This document shows, in pieces, positions 19,007-26,534 of a stretch of DNA of 64,000 nucleotides. Made by a program: the position numbers and the translations under genes. Position 1 is the stretch's first letter. Every line of letters begins with the position of its first letter. The stretch is from Nannocystis punicea (GTDB lineage: Bacteria; Myxococcota_A; Polyangia; Nannocystales; Nannocystaceae), in the NCBI RefSeq assembly GCF_026965555.1, contig NZ_CP114040.1, positions 5,642,001 to 5,706,000 of the forward strand, given 5' to 3'. The notes under the pieces were generated by a model, which searched no databases, was not told where the DNA came from, and was given only the letters and a program-made list of their open reading frames with translations.

Positions 19007-20563
19007 ATGCGACCCGCGATGACGGCATCCTTGCTGACCGCGCTGGCGCTCGTCGGGTGCGGCGGCGAGAAGGGCGACACCCTCGACACCGACACCGGGA
19101 CGAGCGAGGCCGGCTCGACCACCGCGACCACGGACAGCGGCACCACGAGCACCTCGAGCGCCACCGACCCGACCGAGGCGCCGCCGACCTCGACGTCGTC
19201 GACCGCCTCGACCTCGACGACCCCCGGCACCAGCACCACCGAGGCCGCGACCACCGACGGGCCCGACACCGGCCCCGGTCCCATGCCGGCCTGCGGCGAC
19301 GCCTCCCACTTCGCCACCTTCAAACAACCCACGACGCTGATCCACGTGGCGCCCGACGGGGCCGACGGGCCCGACTGCGGCGCCGAGGCGTCGCCGTGCC
19401 AGACCCTCGAGGCGGCCGCGCAGAAGGTCACGCCGGGCGCCGGCATCCGCCTGCACCCCGGTACCTACGCCCCCGACGTCTTCCTCAGCGATCTCGCGGG
19501 CACCGCCGACGCGCCGATCTGGATCGGCGGCGAACCGCTCGGCGAGCGCCCGCTCATCACCGGCGGCGGCGAGGCCCTGCACCTGTCGCGCGTCCGCCAC
19601 CTGGTCCTGCACGACCTCGAGATCGCCGAGGCGGGCAGCAACGGCGTCAACGTCGACGACGGCGGCGCGGTCGACGATCCCGAGGCGACCCGCTTCGTCG
19701 CGTTCGAGCGCCTCTTTATCCACGACATCGGCGACGGCGGCAACCAGGACTGCCTCAAGCTGTCGGGCCTCAACGACTTCTGGGTGCTCGACAGCCAGTT
19801 CGAGCGCTGCGGCGGGGGCGGCAGCGCGATCGATCACGTCGGCTGTCACCACGGCCTGCTCGTCGGCAACTGGTTCGCCGAGAACGGCGGCAACGCGGTC
19901 CAGGCCAAGGGCGGCAGCGAGGACATCGAGATCCGCGGCAACACCATGCTCGACTGCGGCCAGCGGGCGGTGAACATGGGCGGCTCGACCGGCTTCGAGT
20001 TCTTCCGCCCGCCGCTGACGATGAACGGCACCAACGCGGAAGCCCGCGACATCCGCGTGATCGCCAACGTGATCGAGGGCGGCGAGACGCCGCTGGCGTT
20101 CGTCGGCTGCGTCGACTGCTTGGCGGCCAACAACACCATCATCCGCCCGCAGCACTGGCTGCTGCGGATCCTGCAAGAGACGGTGTCGAACCAGGAGTTC
20201 ACGTTCGCGCCGGCGTCGGGCGGCCGGTTCGTCAACAACCTCGTGGTGTTCGACCGCGCCGCGATCTCGACGTACGTCAACATCGGCGGCAACACTGCGC
20301 CGGAGACGTTCACCTTCACGACCAACCTCTGGTTCGCCGCCGACGCGCCCGACCAGTCGAGCCCGGCCGGCGACCTCCCGGTCGCCGAGACCGACCCGAT
20401 CACCGGCGTCGATCCGCAGCTCGTCGACCTCGCTGCGGACTACCACCTCACGCCCGGCGGCCCCGCCGTCGGCTCGGGCACGCCGCTGCCCGAGCTCACG
20501 GGCGACCGGGAATTCGGCTGCTGGTCCGAGCCGCCGAGCCGCGGGGCCTTCGAGCTGAAGTGA
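19007..20563 (+). CDS. Lipoprotein with right-handed parallel beta-helix domain
   Basis: 518 residues from ATG 19007; the frame extends upstream through repeats, but this Met starts a perfect lipoprotein signal (MTASLLTALALVGCGG). A Thr/Ser-rich linker of about 75 residues follows, as in many Nannocystis-type lipoproteins. From about 110 the protein resembles pectate-lyase-like beta-helix proteins: IRLHPGTYAPDVFLSD, LHLSRVRHLVLHDLEI, IEIRGNTMLDCG, VIANVIEGG, each a helix rung. No clear catalytic set is visible. Probably a surface polysaccharide-binding or -cleaving protein. The TGA stop is shared with the first unit of the following 14-nt array. Confidence 0.8.
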   Translation: MRPAMTASLLTALALVGCGGEKGDTLDTDTGTSEAGSTTATTDSGTTSTSSATDPTEAPPTSTSSTASTSTTPGTSTTEAATTDGPDTGPGPMPACGDASHFATFKQPTTLIHVAPDGADGPDCGAEASPCQTLEAAAQKVTPGAGIRLHPGTYAPDVFLSDLAGTADAPIWIGGEPLGERPLITGGGEALHLSRVRHLVLHDLEIAEAGSNGVNVDDGGAVDDPEATRFVAFERLFIHDIGDGGNQDCLKLSGLNDFWVLDSQFERCGGGGSAIDHVGCHHGLLVGNWFAENGGNAVQAKGGSEDIEIRGNTMLDCGQRAVNMGGSTGFEFFRPPLTMNGTNAEARDIRVIANVIEGGETPLAFVGCVDCLAANNTIIRPQHWLLRILQETVSNQEFTFAPASGGRFVNNLVVFDRAAISTYVNIGGNTAPETFTFTTNLWFAADAPDQSSPAGDLPVAETDPITGVDPQLVDLAADYHLTPGGPAVGSGTPLPELTGDREFGCWSEPPSRGAFELK

Positions 20564-20652
20564 CCTGTCCCTCGGGGCAGATCACTCGTGGTTCCGAGAC
20601 ATGAACTTCAGGACAGGCGACGTGGCCTGCCCCGAAGGACAGGTCACACGCA
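20563..20652. repeat. 14-nt palindromic repeats filling a convergent gene junction
   Basis: Units at 20563 (ACCTGTCCCTCGGG), 20577, 20599 (ACATGAACTTCAGG), 20613, 20625 (GCCTGCCCCGAAGG) and 20639 (ACAGGTCACACG). Most spacings are 14, with one of 22 and one of 12. The repeats span the entire gap and overlap both stop codons (20561-20563 plus strand, 20644-20646 minus strand). Confidence 0.85.
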
Positions 20653-21042
20653 GGCCGCCGCGGTCTTGAGCAGCTCGCTGTAGGCCTCGGCGTCGAGCAG
20701 GGCGGTGAACTCGCTGAGGTCGGGCGGGCGCACCGCGATCATCCAGCCCTCGCCGTAGCAGTCGTCGTTGATGGTGGCGGGCGCGAGGTCGAGGCCCTCG
20801 TGGACGCGGACCACTGCGCCGCTCAGGGGGGTGAACAGCTCGATCTCCGCCTTGGCGCTCTCGAGCACCGCGAAGCACTGGCCGGGCGCGAGCTCGTCGC
20901 CGGGCTGGACGCGGAGGGCGAAGTCGGTGATCTCGCCGAGCTGATCGAGGGCGCGAGCGCTGATCCCGACGAGCACGCTGTCCCCGGCGAGTTCGGCCCA
21001 GACGTGGTTGCGCGCGTAGCGACGGGGATGGATGGGGGGCAT
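20644..21042 (-). CDS. gcvH: Glycine cleavage system H protein (lipoyl carrier)
   Basis: 132 residues from ATG 21042. Features of GcvH are visible in order: HVWAELAGDSVLVGISARALDQLGEI, VQPGDELAPGQ, and the lipoylation site LESAKAEIELFTPLSG with its Lys, then DCYGEGWMIAV near the end. Length fits the family (about 125-135). It normally shuttles the aminomethyl group between GcvP and GcvT; neither is nearby, nor is a lipoate enzyme, so here it is an orphan copy. The alternative is a GcvH-like protein in lipoate relay. Its stop codon lies within a 14-nt repeat. Confidence 0.88.
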   Translation of the reverse strand: MPPIHPRRYARNHVWAELAGDSVLVGISARALDQLGEITDFALRVQPGDELAPGQCFAVLESAKAEIELFTPLSGAVVRVHEGLDLAPATINDDCYGEGWMIAVRPPDLSEFTALLDAEAYSELLKTAAACV

Positions 21043-21102
21043 CGGGACCGCGTTATCCCACGCTGGCCTTGCGCCAGCAACGGCCCTGGAGGCCGGACAC
21101 GG

Positions 21103-21681
21103 CTAGCGGCGCGCGGTCGTGGCGAGCTGCACTGCGATCCCGAGCAGGGCCAGCGCGGCCCACGCGACGACCTCCGGGACCGCGTCGGGGAGGGCACCTG
21201 TCCACGGCAGCGCGGTGAGGTCGGTCAGCCAGCGGACGGGGCTCTCGGCCATCACCTCGGCGCTGCGCACCACCAGGGCGGCGCCCGTGATCGCGGTGGC
21301 GACGATGAGCACCACCCGCGACACCACCACGCTGGCGCTGCCGGCCACGCAGGCCAGGAGCAGCTGGACCTGCCACGAGACCCCGCCGACCACCGGCGCC
21401 GCGGCCCAGGTCAGCAGCAACGCCGCGACCGCGCCGATCGCGAACACGCCGATCCGGAAGTACGCCAGCGCCGCGCCGAGAGCGAGCAGGCCGGCGCCGA
21501 CCTGCATCAGGCTGGCCGTGAGGACCTGTCCCGGAAACCAGATCGCGGCCAGGGCGGCGCCGGCGCCGACCCCGAACACGAGGCCGTAGAGGCCGAGCAC
21601 CAGCGGGAACAACCTGTAACCGGCGATGCAGTGCACGAGCCCCACGAGGAGCGCGACGACGGGGGGCAGACCGAGCGGCAC
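21103..21681 (-). CDS. DUF4203-like multi-pass membrane protein
   Basis: 192 residues from GTG 21681, with about seven hydrophobic segments separated by very short loops and Gly-rich small-residue motifs (YGLVFGVGAGAALAAIW; YFRIGVFAIGAVAALLL). This resembles DUF4203/TMEM198-type proteins. No catalytic or binding motif is visible. Transcribed toward gcvH and possibly in one transcript with it (61 bp apart). Confidence 0.65.
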   Translation of the reverse strand: MPLGLPPVVALLVGLVHCIAGYRLFPLVLGLYGLVFGVGAGAALAAIWFPGQVLTASLMQVGAGLLALGAALAYFRIGVFAIGAVAALLLTWAAAPVVGGVSWQVQLLLACVAGSASVVVSRVVLIVATAITGAALVVRSAEVMAESPVRWLTDLTALPWTGALPDAVPEVVAWAALALLGIAVQLATTARR

Positions 21682-21971
21682 CGGCGGACCCTAGCGACCG
21701 CGACCGGGCAGGGCAAAATAACTGCCGGTCGGGGGTCGCAGCGCCGATCTTCGCCTGCGGTCCTTCCGGAGGCGCCCGGGTAGGTGTTGGCCCGCAGCCG
21801 GGCCCCTCCGCGTCGAGCTCGCTCGAGGTGGATGGACGGGCCTGGTCGCGACCCCTTCGTCACGCGGCCGCCGCCACGCCGAGTTCACACCGGGCTCGGG
21901 TCAGGATGTTTCACCGTTCGCTGCGAGGACGGACACATCGCCGGTTCGCCCTCGCCGCCGGCGGTCGTGGT

Positions 21972-23327
21972 ATGGCAAAACTCAGCGCCATGCGCTCCTT
22001 CCTGCTCCTCGCACTCCTGGCAGTGACCCCGCTCGCCTGCGGCGGCGAGGCGGGGGCCGGCGGTCCCGGGGGTCCGGGCGGCCCCGGCAAGGGTCGGCGC
22101 GGCGGCGAGGCCGAGGCCCTCGCGGTCGCGGTCACGACCCTGTCGCCGGCGACCATCGAGCGCCACTACCGCGGCGCGGGCACGCTGCGGGCCCTGCGAG
22201 CCGCCGACCTGGTGGCGCTGCAGCCCGGCGTGGTGCTCGAGCTGCGGGCCGAGGAGGGCGACAGCGTCGCCGAGGGCCAGCTGCTGGCCCGCCTCGACGG
22301 CCGCGCCTATCAGCTGCAGGCCGCGCGCGACAAGCTCAGCGCCCAGAACGCGGCCAAGGAGCTGCAGCGGCTCGAGCAGCTGACCGGCCTGTTGTCGCGC
22401 GAGGAGCTCGACAAGCAGCGCTACGCCGCCGAGTCGGCGCTGGCCAGCGCCCAGGTGTCGCGTCACCAGGCCTCGCAGACGACCGTCTCGGCCCCGTTCG
22501 CCGGCACCATCACCCGCCGCCACATCGACGTCGGCAACCTCGCCACCACCTCCAAGTCGCTGTTCACGATCGCCGACCTCAGCGCCCTCGACCTCGAGCT
22601 GCACGTGCCCGAGCGCGAGGCGAGCGCGGTCCAGGCCGGCGCGCCGGCCACGATCGAGCTGCAGGACGGCAGCACCTTCGAGGCCCGGGTCGAGCGGCGC
22701 GCGCCGGTGGTCGACCCGCTGACCGGCACCGTGAAGTTCGTCGTCCGCGCCCGCAGCTTCCCCGCCGGCGCAGTGCCCGGGGCGTTCGCGCGCGCGACCC
22801 TGCGCGTGGCAGTGCGCGAGTCGACCCCCAGCGTGCCCCGCAGCGCGATCGTCGAGGTCGAGGGCAAGCCGCACGTGTACGTGGTCGAGGACGGGCGCGC
22901 CCGCCGGCGCCCGGTCGAGCTCGGCCTGGTCGGCGAGGAGCGAGCGGAGATCCGCGGCGGCGTGGCCGAGGGCGCCCAGATCGTCGTCGACGCCGGCACC
23001 GGCATCGCCGAGGGCATGCCCGTGCGCGCGATCGCCGAGGCCGACGGCAAGGCCGGCAAGCGCGACGGCAAGGGCGGGGCCGAGGCGGCAGTAGCGAGCC
23101 CGACGGGCCAGGCCGAGGCCAAGGCGGCGGGAGCGAGCCCGACGGGCCAGGCCGAGGCGCCGGCCATCGCCGCGCCGGCCGAGGTGTCCGCCGGGGCAGG
23201 TCCGCCGGGGCAGGTCCCCGAGGCCAGGTCCGAAGAGACAGGCGCGAAGGGGCAGGTCCCCGAGGCCAGGGCGCAAGAGACAGGTCCGAAGGGGCAGGCG
23301 GCCGCGGCGGCGCCAGGGGGCCGGTGA
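21972..23327 (+). CDS. RND efflux periplasmic adaptor (membrane fusion) lipoprotein
   Basis: 451 residues from ATG 21972 (ATG 21990 is nearly as good). Lipoprotein signal LLLALLAVTPLACGG, a Gly-rich linker, then the adaptor core: a lipoyl half-motif (VVLELRAEEGDSVAEGQLLARLDGRAYQ), a short alpha-hairpin with LLSREELDKQRYAAE, the second half (TVSAPFAGTITRRHIDVGNL) and beta-barrel strands to about residue 360. After the conserved part, the last about 95 residues are low complexity, encoded by a 13-residue repeat (ASPTGQAEAKAAG) and a nine-unit 14-nt array. First gene of an operon with two overlapping or abutting permease genes; no outer-membrane TolC-like gene follows. Confidence 0.9.
   Translation: MAKLSAMRSFLLLALLAVTPLACGGEAGAGGPGGPGGPGKGRRGGEAEALAVAVTTLSPATIERHYRGAGTLRALRAADLVALQPGVVLELRAEEGDSVAEGQLLARLDGRAYQLQAARDKLSAQNAAKELQRLEQLTGLLSREELDKQRYAAESALASAQVSRHQASQTTVSAPFAGTITRRHIDVGNLATTSKSLFTIADLSALDLELHVPEREASAVQAGAPATIELQDGSTFEARVERRAPVVDPLTGTVKFVVRARSFPAGAVPGAFARATLRVAVRESTPSVPRSAIVEVEGKPHVYVVEDGRARRRPVELGLVGEERAEIRGGVAEGAQIVVDAGTGIAEGMPVRAIAEADGKAGKRDGKGGAEAAVASPTGQAEAKAAGASPTGQAEAPAIAAPAEVSAGAGPPGQVPEARSEETGAKGQVPEARAQETGPKGQAAAAAPGGR
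23182..23307 (+). repeat. Nine-unit 14-nt array coding the C-terminal tail of the RND adaptor
   Basis: Units start at 23182, 23196, 23210, 23224, 23238, 23252, 23266, 23280 and 23294, all exactly 14 nt apart (for example GCAGGTCCCCGAGG and ACAGGTCCGAAGGG). Because 3 x 14 = 42 nt, the peptide repeats every 14 residues: GQVPEARSEETGAK then GQVPEARAQETGPK. Confidence 0.93.
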
Positions 23328-26300
23328 CGGGCGAACCGCGGCAACGCGGCATGGTGGCCGGCGCGGTCGGGCGGCCGGTCACGACCACGATGGTGCTGGT
23401 CGCGCTGGTCGTGTTCGGCCTGGTGGCGCTGACGCGGCTGCCGCTGGCGCTGCTGCCGGACCTCAGCTACCCGAGCGTCACCGTTCGCACCGAGATGCCG
23501 GACGCGGCCCCGCAGGAGGTCGAGGAGCTGCTGACGCGGCCGGTCGAGGAGCTGGTCAGCGCGGTCCCGGGGGTGGTGCAGGTCGAGTCGGTCTCGCGCG
23601 AGGGCACCAGCGAGGTCGTGCTCGACTTCGGCTGGGGCACCGACATGGACCGCGGGCTCGACGACGTGCGCGAGAAGCTCGACCGCGTGGTCCTGCCGAC
23701 CGGGGTGCAGCGGCCGGTGGTGCTGCGCTACGACCCGTCGCAGGAGCCGATCCTGCGCCTGGCCCTGGTCTCGAAGGACAACATGCGCCCGGCCGAGCTG
23801 TGGGAGCTGGCCGACCGCCGGGTCAAGCGCGCGCTCGAGAAGATCCCAGGGGTCGCGGCGGTGCAGATCCACGGCGGCGACAAGGAGGAGATCCGCGTCG
23901 AGCTCGACCCGCAGCGGCTGTCCGCCATGCGCGTGACCGCCGACGAGGTCGCCCAGGCGATCCGCCGCGACAACGTCAACCGCCCCGGCGGCGCGCTGTC
24001 GGAGCAGAAGAGCCGCTACCTGCTGCGCACCGTCCACGAGGCCCGCGCCCCGGCCGAGCTCGAGGAGGTCGTGGTCCGCAGCCAGAACGGCGCCGAGCTG
24101 CGCCTGCGCGACGTCGCCGACGTCGCCCGCGTGCCGGTCGAGCGCGAGGAGCTGGCGCTGGTCGGCGGCCGCGAGGCGGTCGAGCTGGCCGTCTACCGCG
24201 AGGGCGACGCCAACACCGTGGCGGTCTCGCGGGCGGTCCAGACGGCGCTGCCCGAGCTGCACCTCGGGACAGGCCAGAGCGTGCTCGTCCTCAGCGACCA
24301 GGCCGCCTTCATCGAGTCGGCGATCGCCGAGGTCCAGAGCAACACCCTGCTCGGCGGCGCCCTGGCGGTGCTGGTCCTGCTGTTCTTCCTCCGCGACCTG
24401 CGGGCCACCCTGGTCATCGCCGCGGCCATCCCGATCTCCCTGCTCGTCACCTTCGTGCCGCTGCAGATGCTCGGCGTCAGCCTCAACCTGATGAGCCTCG
24501 GCGGCCTGGCGCTCGGCGTCGGCATGCTGGTCGACAACAGCATCGTCGTGCTCGAGTCGATCGCCCGCGTCCGCGAGCGCGACCCCCACGGCGCCGCCGG
24601 GGCCACCGCGGTCCGCGGGGCCACCGAGGTCGCCGCCTCGGTCGTCGCGTCCACGCTGACCACCGTCGCGGTGTTCCTGCCGATGGCCTTCGTCGAGGGC
24701 GTCGCCGGCCGCCTGATCCGCGACCTGGCCTACACCGTGTCGCTCAGCATCCTCTCGTCGATGTTCGTCAGCCTGACCCTGGTGCCGGTGCTGCAGAGCC
24801 TCGGCGGCGGGGCAGGGGCGGGCGACGACGGCCCGCCGCCGCCGCGCTCGCTGGTCGCCTGGCTGCTGGCCCCGTTCGCGCTGGTGTTCCGCGGCCTGCG
24901 CCTTGCGACATGGGCGATCGGACATGTCCTTCGGGTCCTGACCGCGCCGCTGACCGCGGCCTACGCGGGGGTCGAGCGCGCCTACCCGCGGCTGCTCAAG
25001 GGGGCGCTGCGCTGGCGCTTCACCGTGGTGGCGCTGGCGGTGGCGCTGTGCGTGATGGCGTTCCAGCAGCTGCAGGGCCTCGGCAGCACGCTGCTGCCGG
25101 AGATCCAGCAGGGCGAGTTCTTCGTCCAGATCTCGCTGCCGCAGGGCAGCTCGTTAGGGCGCACCGCCGACGTCGCCCGCCGGGTCGCCGCCGCGGTCGA
25201 GCGCGACGAGGCGGTCGCGCAGGTGTTCGCCCGCGTCGGCAGCATGACCGCCGGCGACAGCGCCACCGGCACGGTCGCCGGCACCCACCTGGCCCAGGTC
25301 AACGTCCGCCTGCACCCGGGCCTGCCGGCGCCGGAGGAGGCCGCGCTCGAGGAGGCGCTGATGCTGGCGATGGCCGGCGCCGCCGGCGACCCGGAGGCCA
25401 CCCTGCGGCTCGGCCGCCCGGCGCTGTTCTCGTTCGATGCCCCGATCGAGGTCCGGATCTTCAGCGAGGAGCCCGAGCGCGCGATCGCCCACGCGCTCGC
25501 GCTCCTGCCCGACCTCCGCGCCATCGAGGGCCTCGCCGACGTCGCCCCCGACGACCTCGCCGGCCGCCCCGAGGTCCGCGTCGACTTCGACCGCGAGCGC
25601 CTCAGCCGCCTGAACCTCGGCGTCGACGCGGCCGCGCTCGCGGTCCAGCGCGCAGTCCAGGGCGAGATCGCGACCAAAATGCACGCGGCCGACCGGCAGC
25701 TCGACGTCCGCGTCCAGCTGCCGCACGTCGACCGCACCCGCGCCGCCGACGTCGGCAAGATCGCGGTGGCCGTGATCGGCGACGTCCCGGTCACCGTGGC
25801 CGCGGTCGCCGACCTGGTCGAAGGGACAGGCCCCGCCGAGATCCGTCACCTCGACGGACGTCGCGGCCTGCGGATCCGCGCCCGCCTCACCGGCGAGGAC
25901 CTCGGCGCAGTGGCCCTCTGCGTCGAGGACGTCCTCGCCGAGCACGACCCCGGCGACGGCCGCGTCCAGGCCGAGCTCGGCGGCCAGGCCGAGTCGCTCG
26001 GCGGCTCGATGAAAAGCATGATGTTTGCGGCACTTATCGCCGTGTTCCTCATCTACGTGGTGATGGCCTCGAGCTTCGAGAGCCTGCATCACCCGCTGCT
26101 GATCATGGGCACCGTCCCGCTCGCGGTGGTCGGGGTCGCCTGGGCCTGCGTGCTCACCGACACCCCGATCTCGGCGATGGTCGGGATGGGGGCCATCATC
26201 CTCGGCGGCATCGTCGTGAACAACGCGATCGTCCTGGTCAACACCGTCAACTACCGCCGCGGCCAGGGCATGGAGGTCGGCCCGGCGCTGATCGAGGCCG

Positions 26301-26533
26301 GCCGGCTGCGGCTGCGGCCGATCGTCATGACCACGGCCACGACCGTGCTCGGCCTGTTGCCGATGGCGGCCGGCGTCGGCGACGGCGCGGCCCTGCGCCA
26401 GCCGCTCGCGGTCACGGTCATCGGCGGCCTGACCGCGGCGACCCTGCTGACCCTGGTCGTGATCCCGTGCCTGTACAGCCTGCTGCCGGGCAAGCGCCAG
26501 GACGCCTGGGCCGACATGGCGGGGGAGGACTGA
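23324..26533 (+). CDS. RND-family efflux permease (HAE1-like), first of two
   Basis: 1069 residues from GTG 23324, overlapping the adaptor stop. Length and topology are typical: TM1 near residue 15-35 (TMVLVALVVFGLVALTRLPL), a large periplasmic loop, a TM2-6 block with GVGMLVDNSIVVLESI carrying the proton-relay Asp of TM4, a second loop, and a TM8-12 block with GGIVVNNAIVLVNTVN. The TM4 motif has a single Asp (DN rather than DD). It exports hydrophobic compounds using the proton motive force; substrate cannot be read from sequence. Probably pairs with the next permease in a hetero-trimer, as in MdtBC. Two 14-nt repeat pairs are embedded (24908/24922, 25812/25826). Confidence 0.93.
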   Translation: MTGEPRQRGMVAGAVGRPVTTTMVLVALVVFGLVALTRLPLALLPDLSYPSVTVRTEMPDAAPQEVEELLTRPVEELVSAVPGVVQVESVSREGTSEVVLDFGWGTDMDRGLDDVREKLDRVVLPTGVQRPVVLRYDPSQEPILRLALVSKDNMRPAELWELADRRVKRALEKIPGVAAVQIHGGDKEEIRVELDPQRLSAMRVTADEVAQAIRRDNVNRPGGALSEQKSRYLLRTVHEARAPAELEEVVVRSQNGAELRLRDVADVARVPVEREELALVGGREAVELAVYREGDANTVAVSRAVQTALPELHLGTGQSVLVLSDQAAFIESAIAEVQSNTLLGGALAVLVLLFFLRDLRATLVIAAAIPISLLVTFVPLQMLGVSLNLMSLGGLALGVGMLVDNSIVVLESIARVRERDPHGAAGATAVRGATEVAASVVASTLTTVAVFLPMAFVEGVAGRLIRDLAYTVSLSILSSMFVSLTLVPVLQSLGGGAGAGDDGPPPPRSLVAWLLAPFALVFRGLRLATWAIGHVLRVLTAPLTAAYAGVERAYPRLLKGALRWRFTVVALAVALCVMAFQQLQGLGSTLLPEIQQGEFFVQISLPQGSSLGRTADVARRVAAAVERDEAVAQVFARVGSMTAGDSATGTVAGTHLAQVNVRLHPGLPAPEEAALEEALMLAMAGAAGDPEATLRLGRPALFSFDAPIEVRIFSEEPERAIAHALALLPDLRAIEGLADVAPDDLAGRPEVRVDFDRERLSRLNLGVDAAALAVQRAVQGEIATKMHAADRQLDVRVQLPHVDRTRAADVGKIAVAVIGDVPVTVAAVADLVEGTGPAEIRHLDGRRGLRIRARLTGEDLGAVALCVEDVLAEHDPGDGRVQAELGGQAESLGGSMKSMMFAALIAVFLIYVVMASSFESLHHPLLIMGTVPLAVVGVAWACVLTDTPISAMVGMGAIILGGIVVNNAIVLVNTVNYRRGQGMEVGPALIEAGRLRLRPIVMTTATTVLGLLPMAAGVGDGAALRQPLAVTVIGGLTAATLLTLVVIPCLYSLLPGKRQDAWADMAGED
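24908..24935 (+). repeat. 14-nt palindrome pair inside the first RND permease gene
   Basis: ACATGGGCGATCGG at 24908 and ACATGTCCTTCGGG at 24922, exactly 14 nt apart. It lies in the cytosolic loop after TM6, a tolerant position. A similar pair is at 25812/25826 (ACCTGGTCGAAGGG then ACAGG). Confidence 0.7.
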
Positions 26534-26534
26534 C

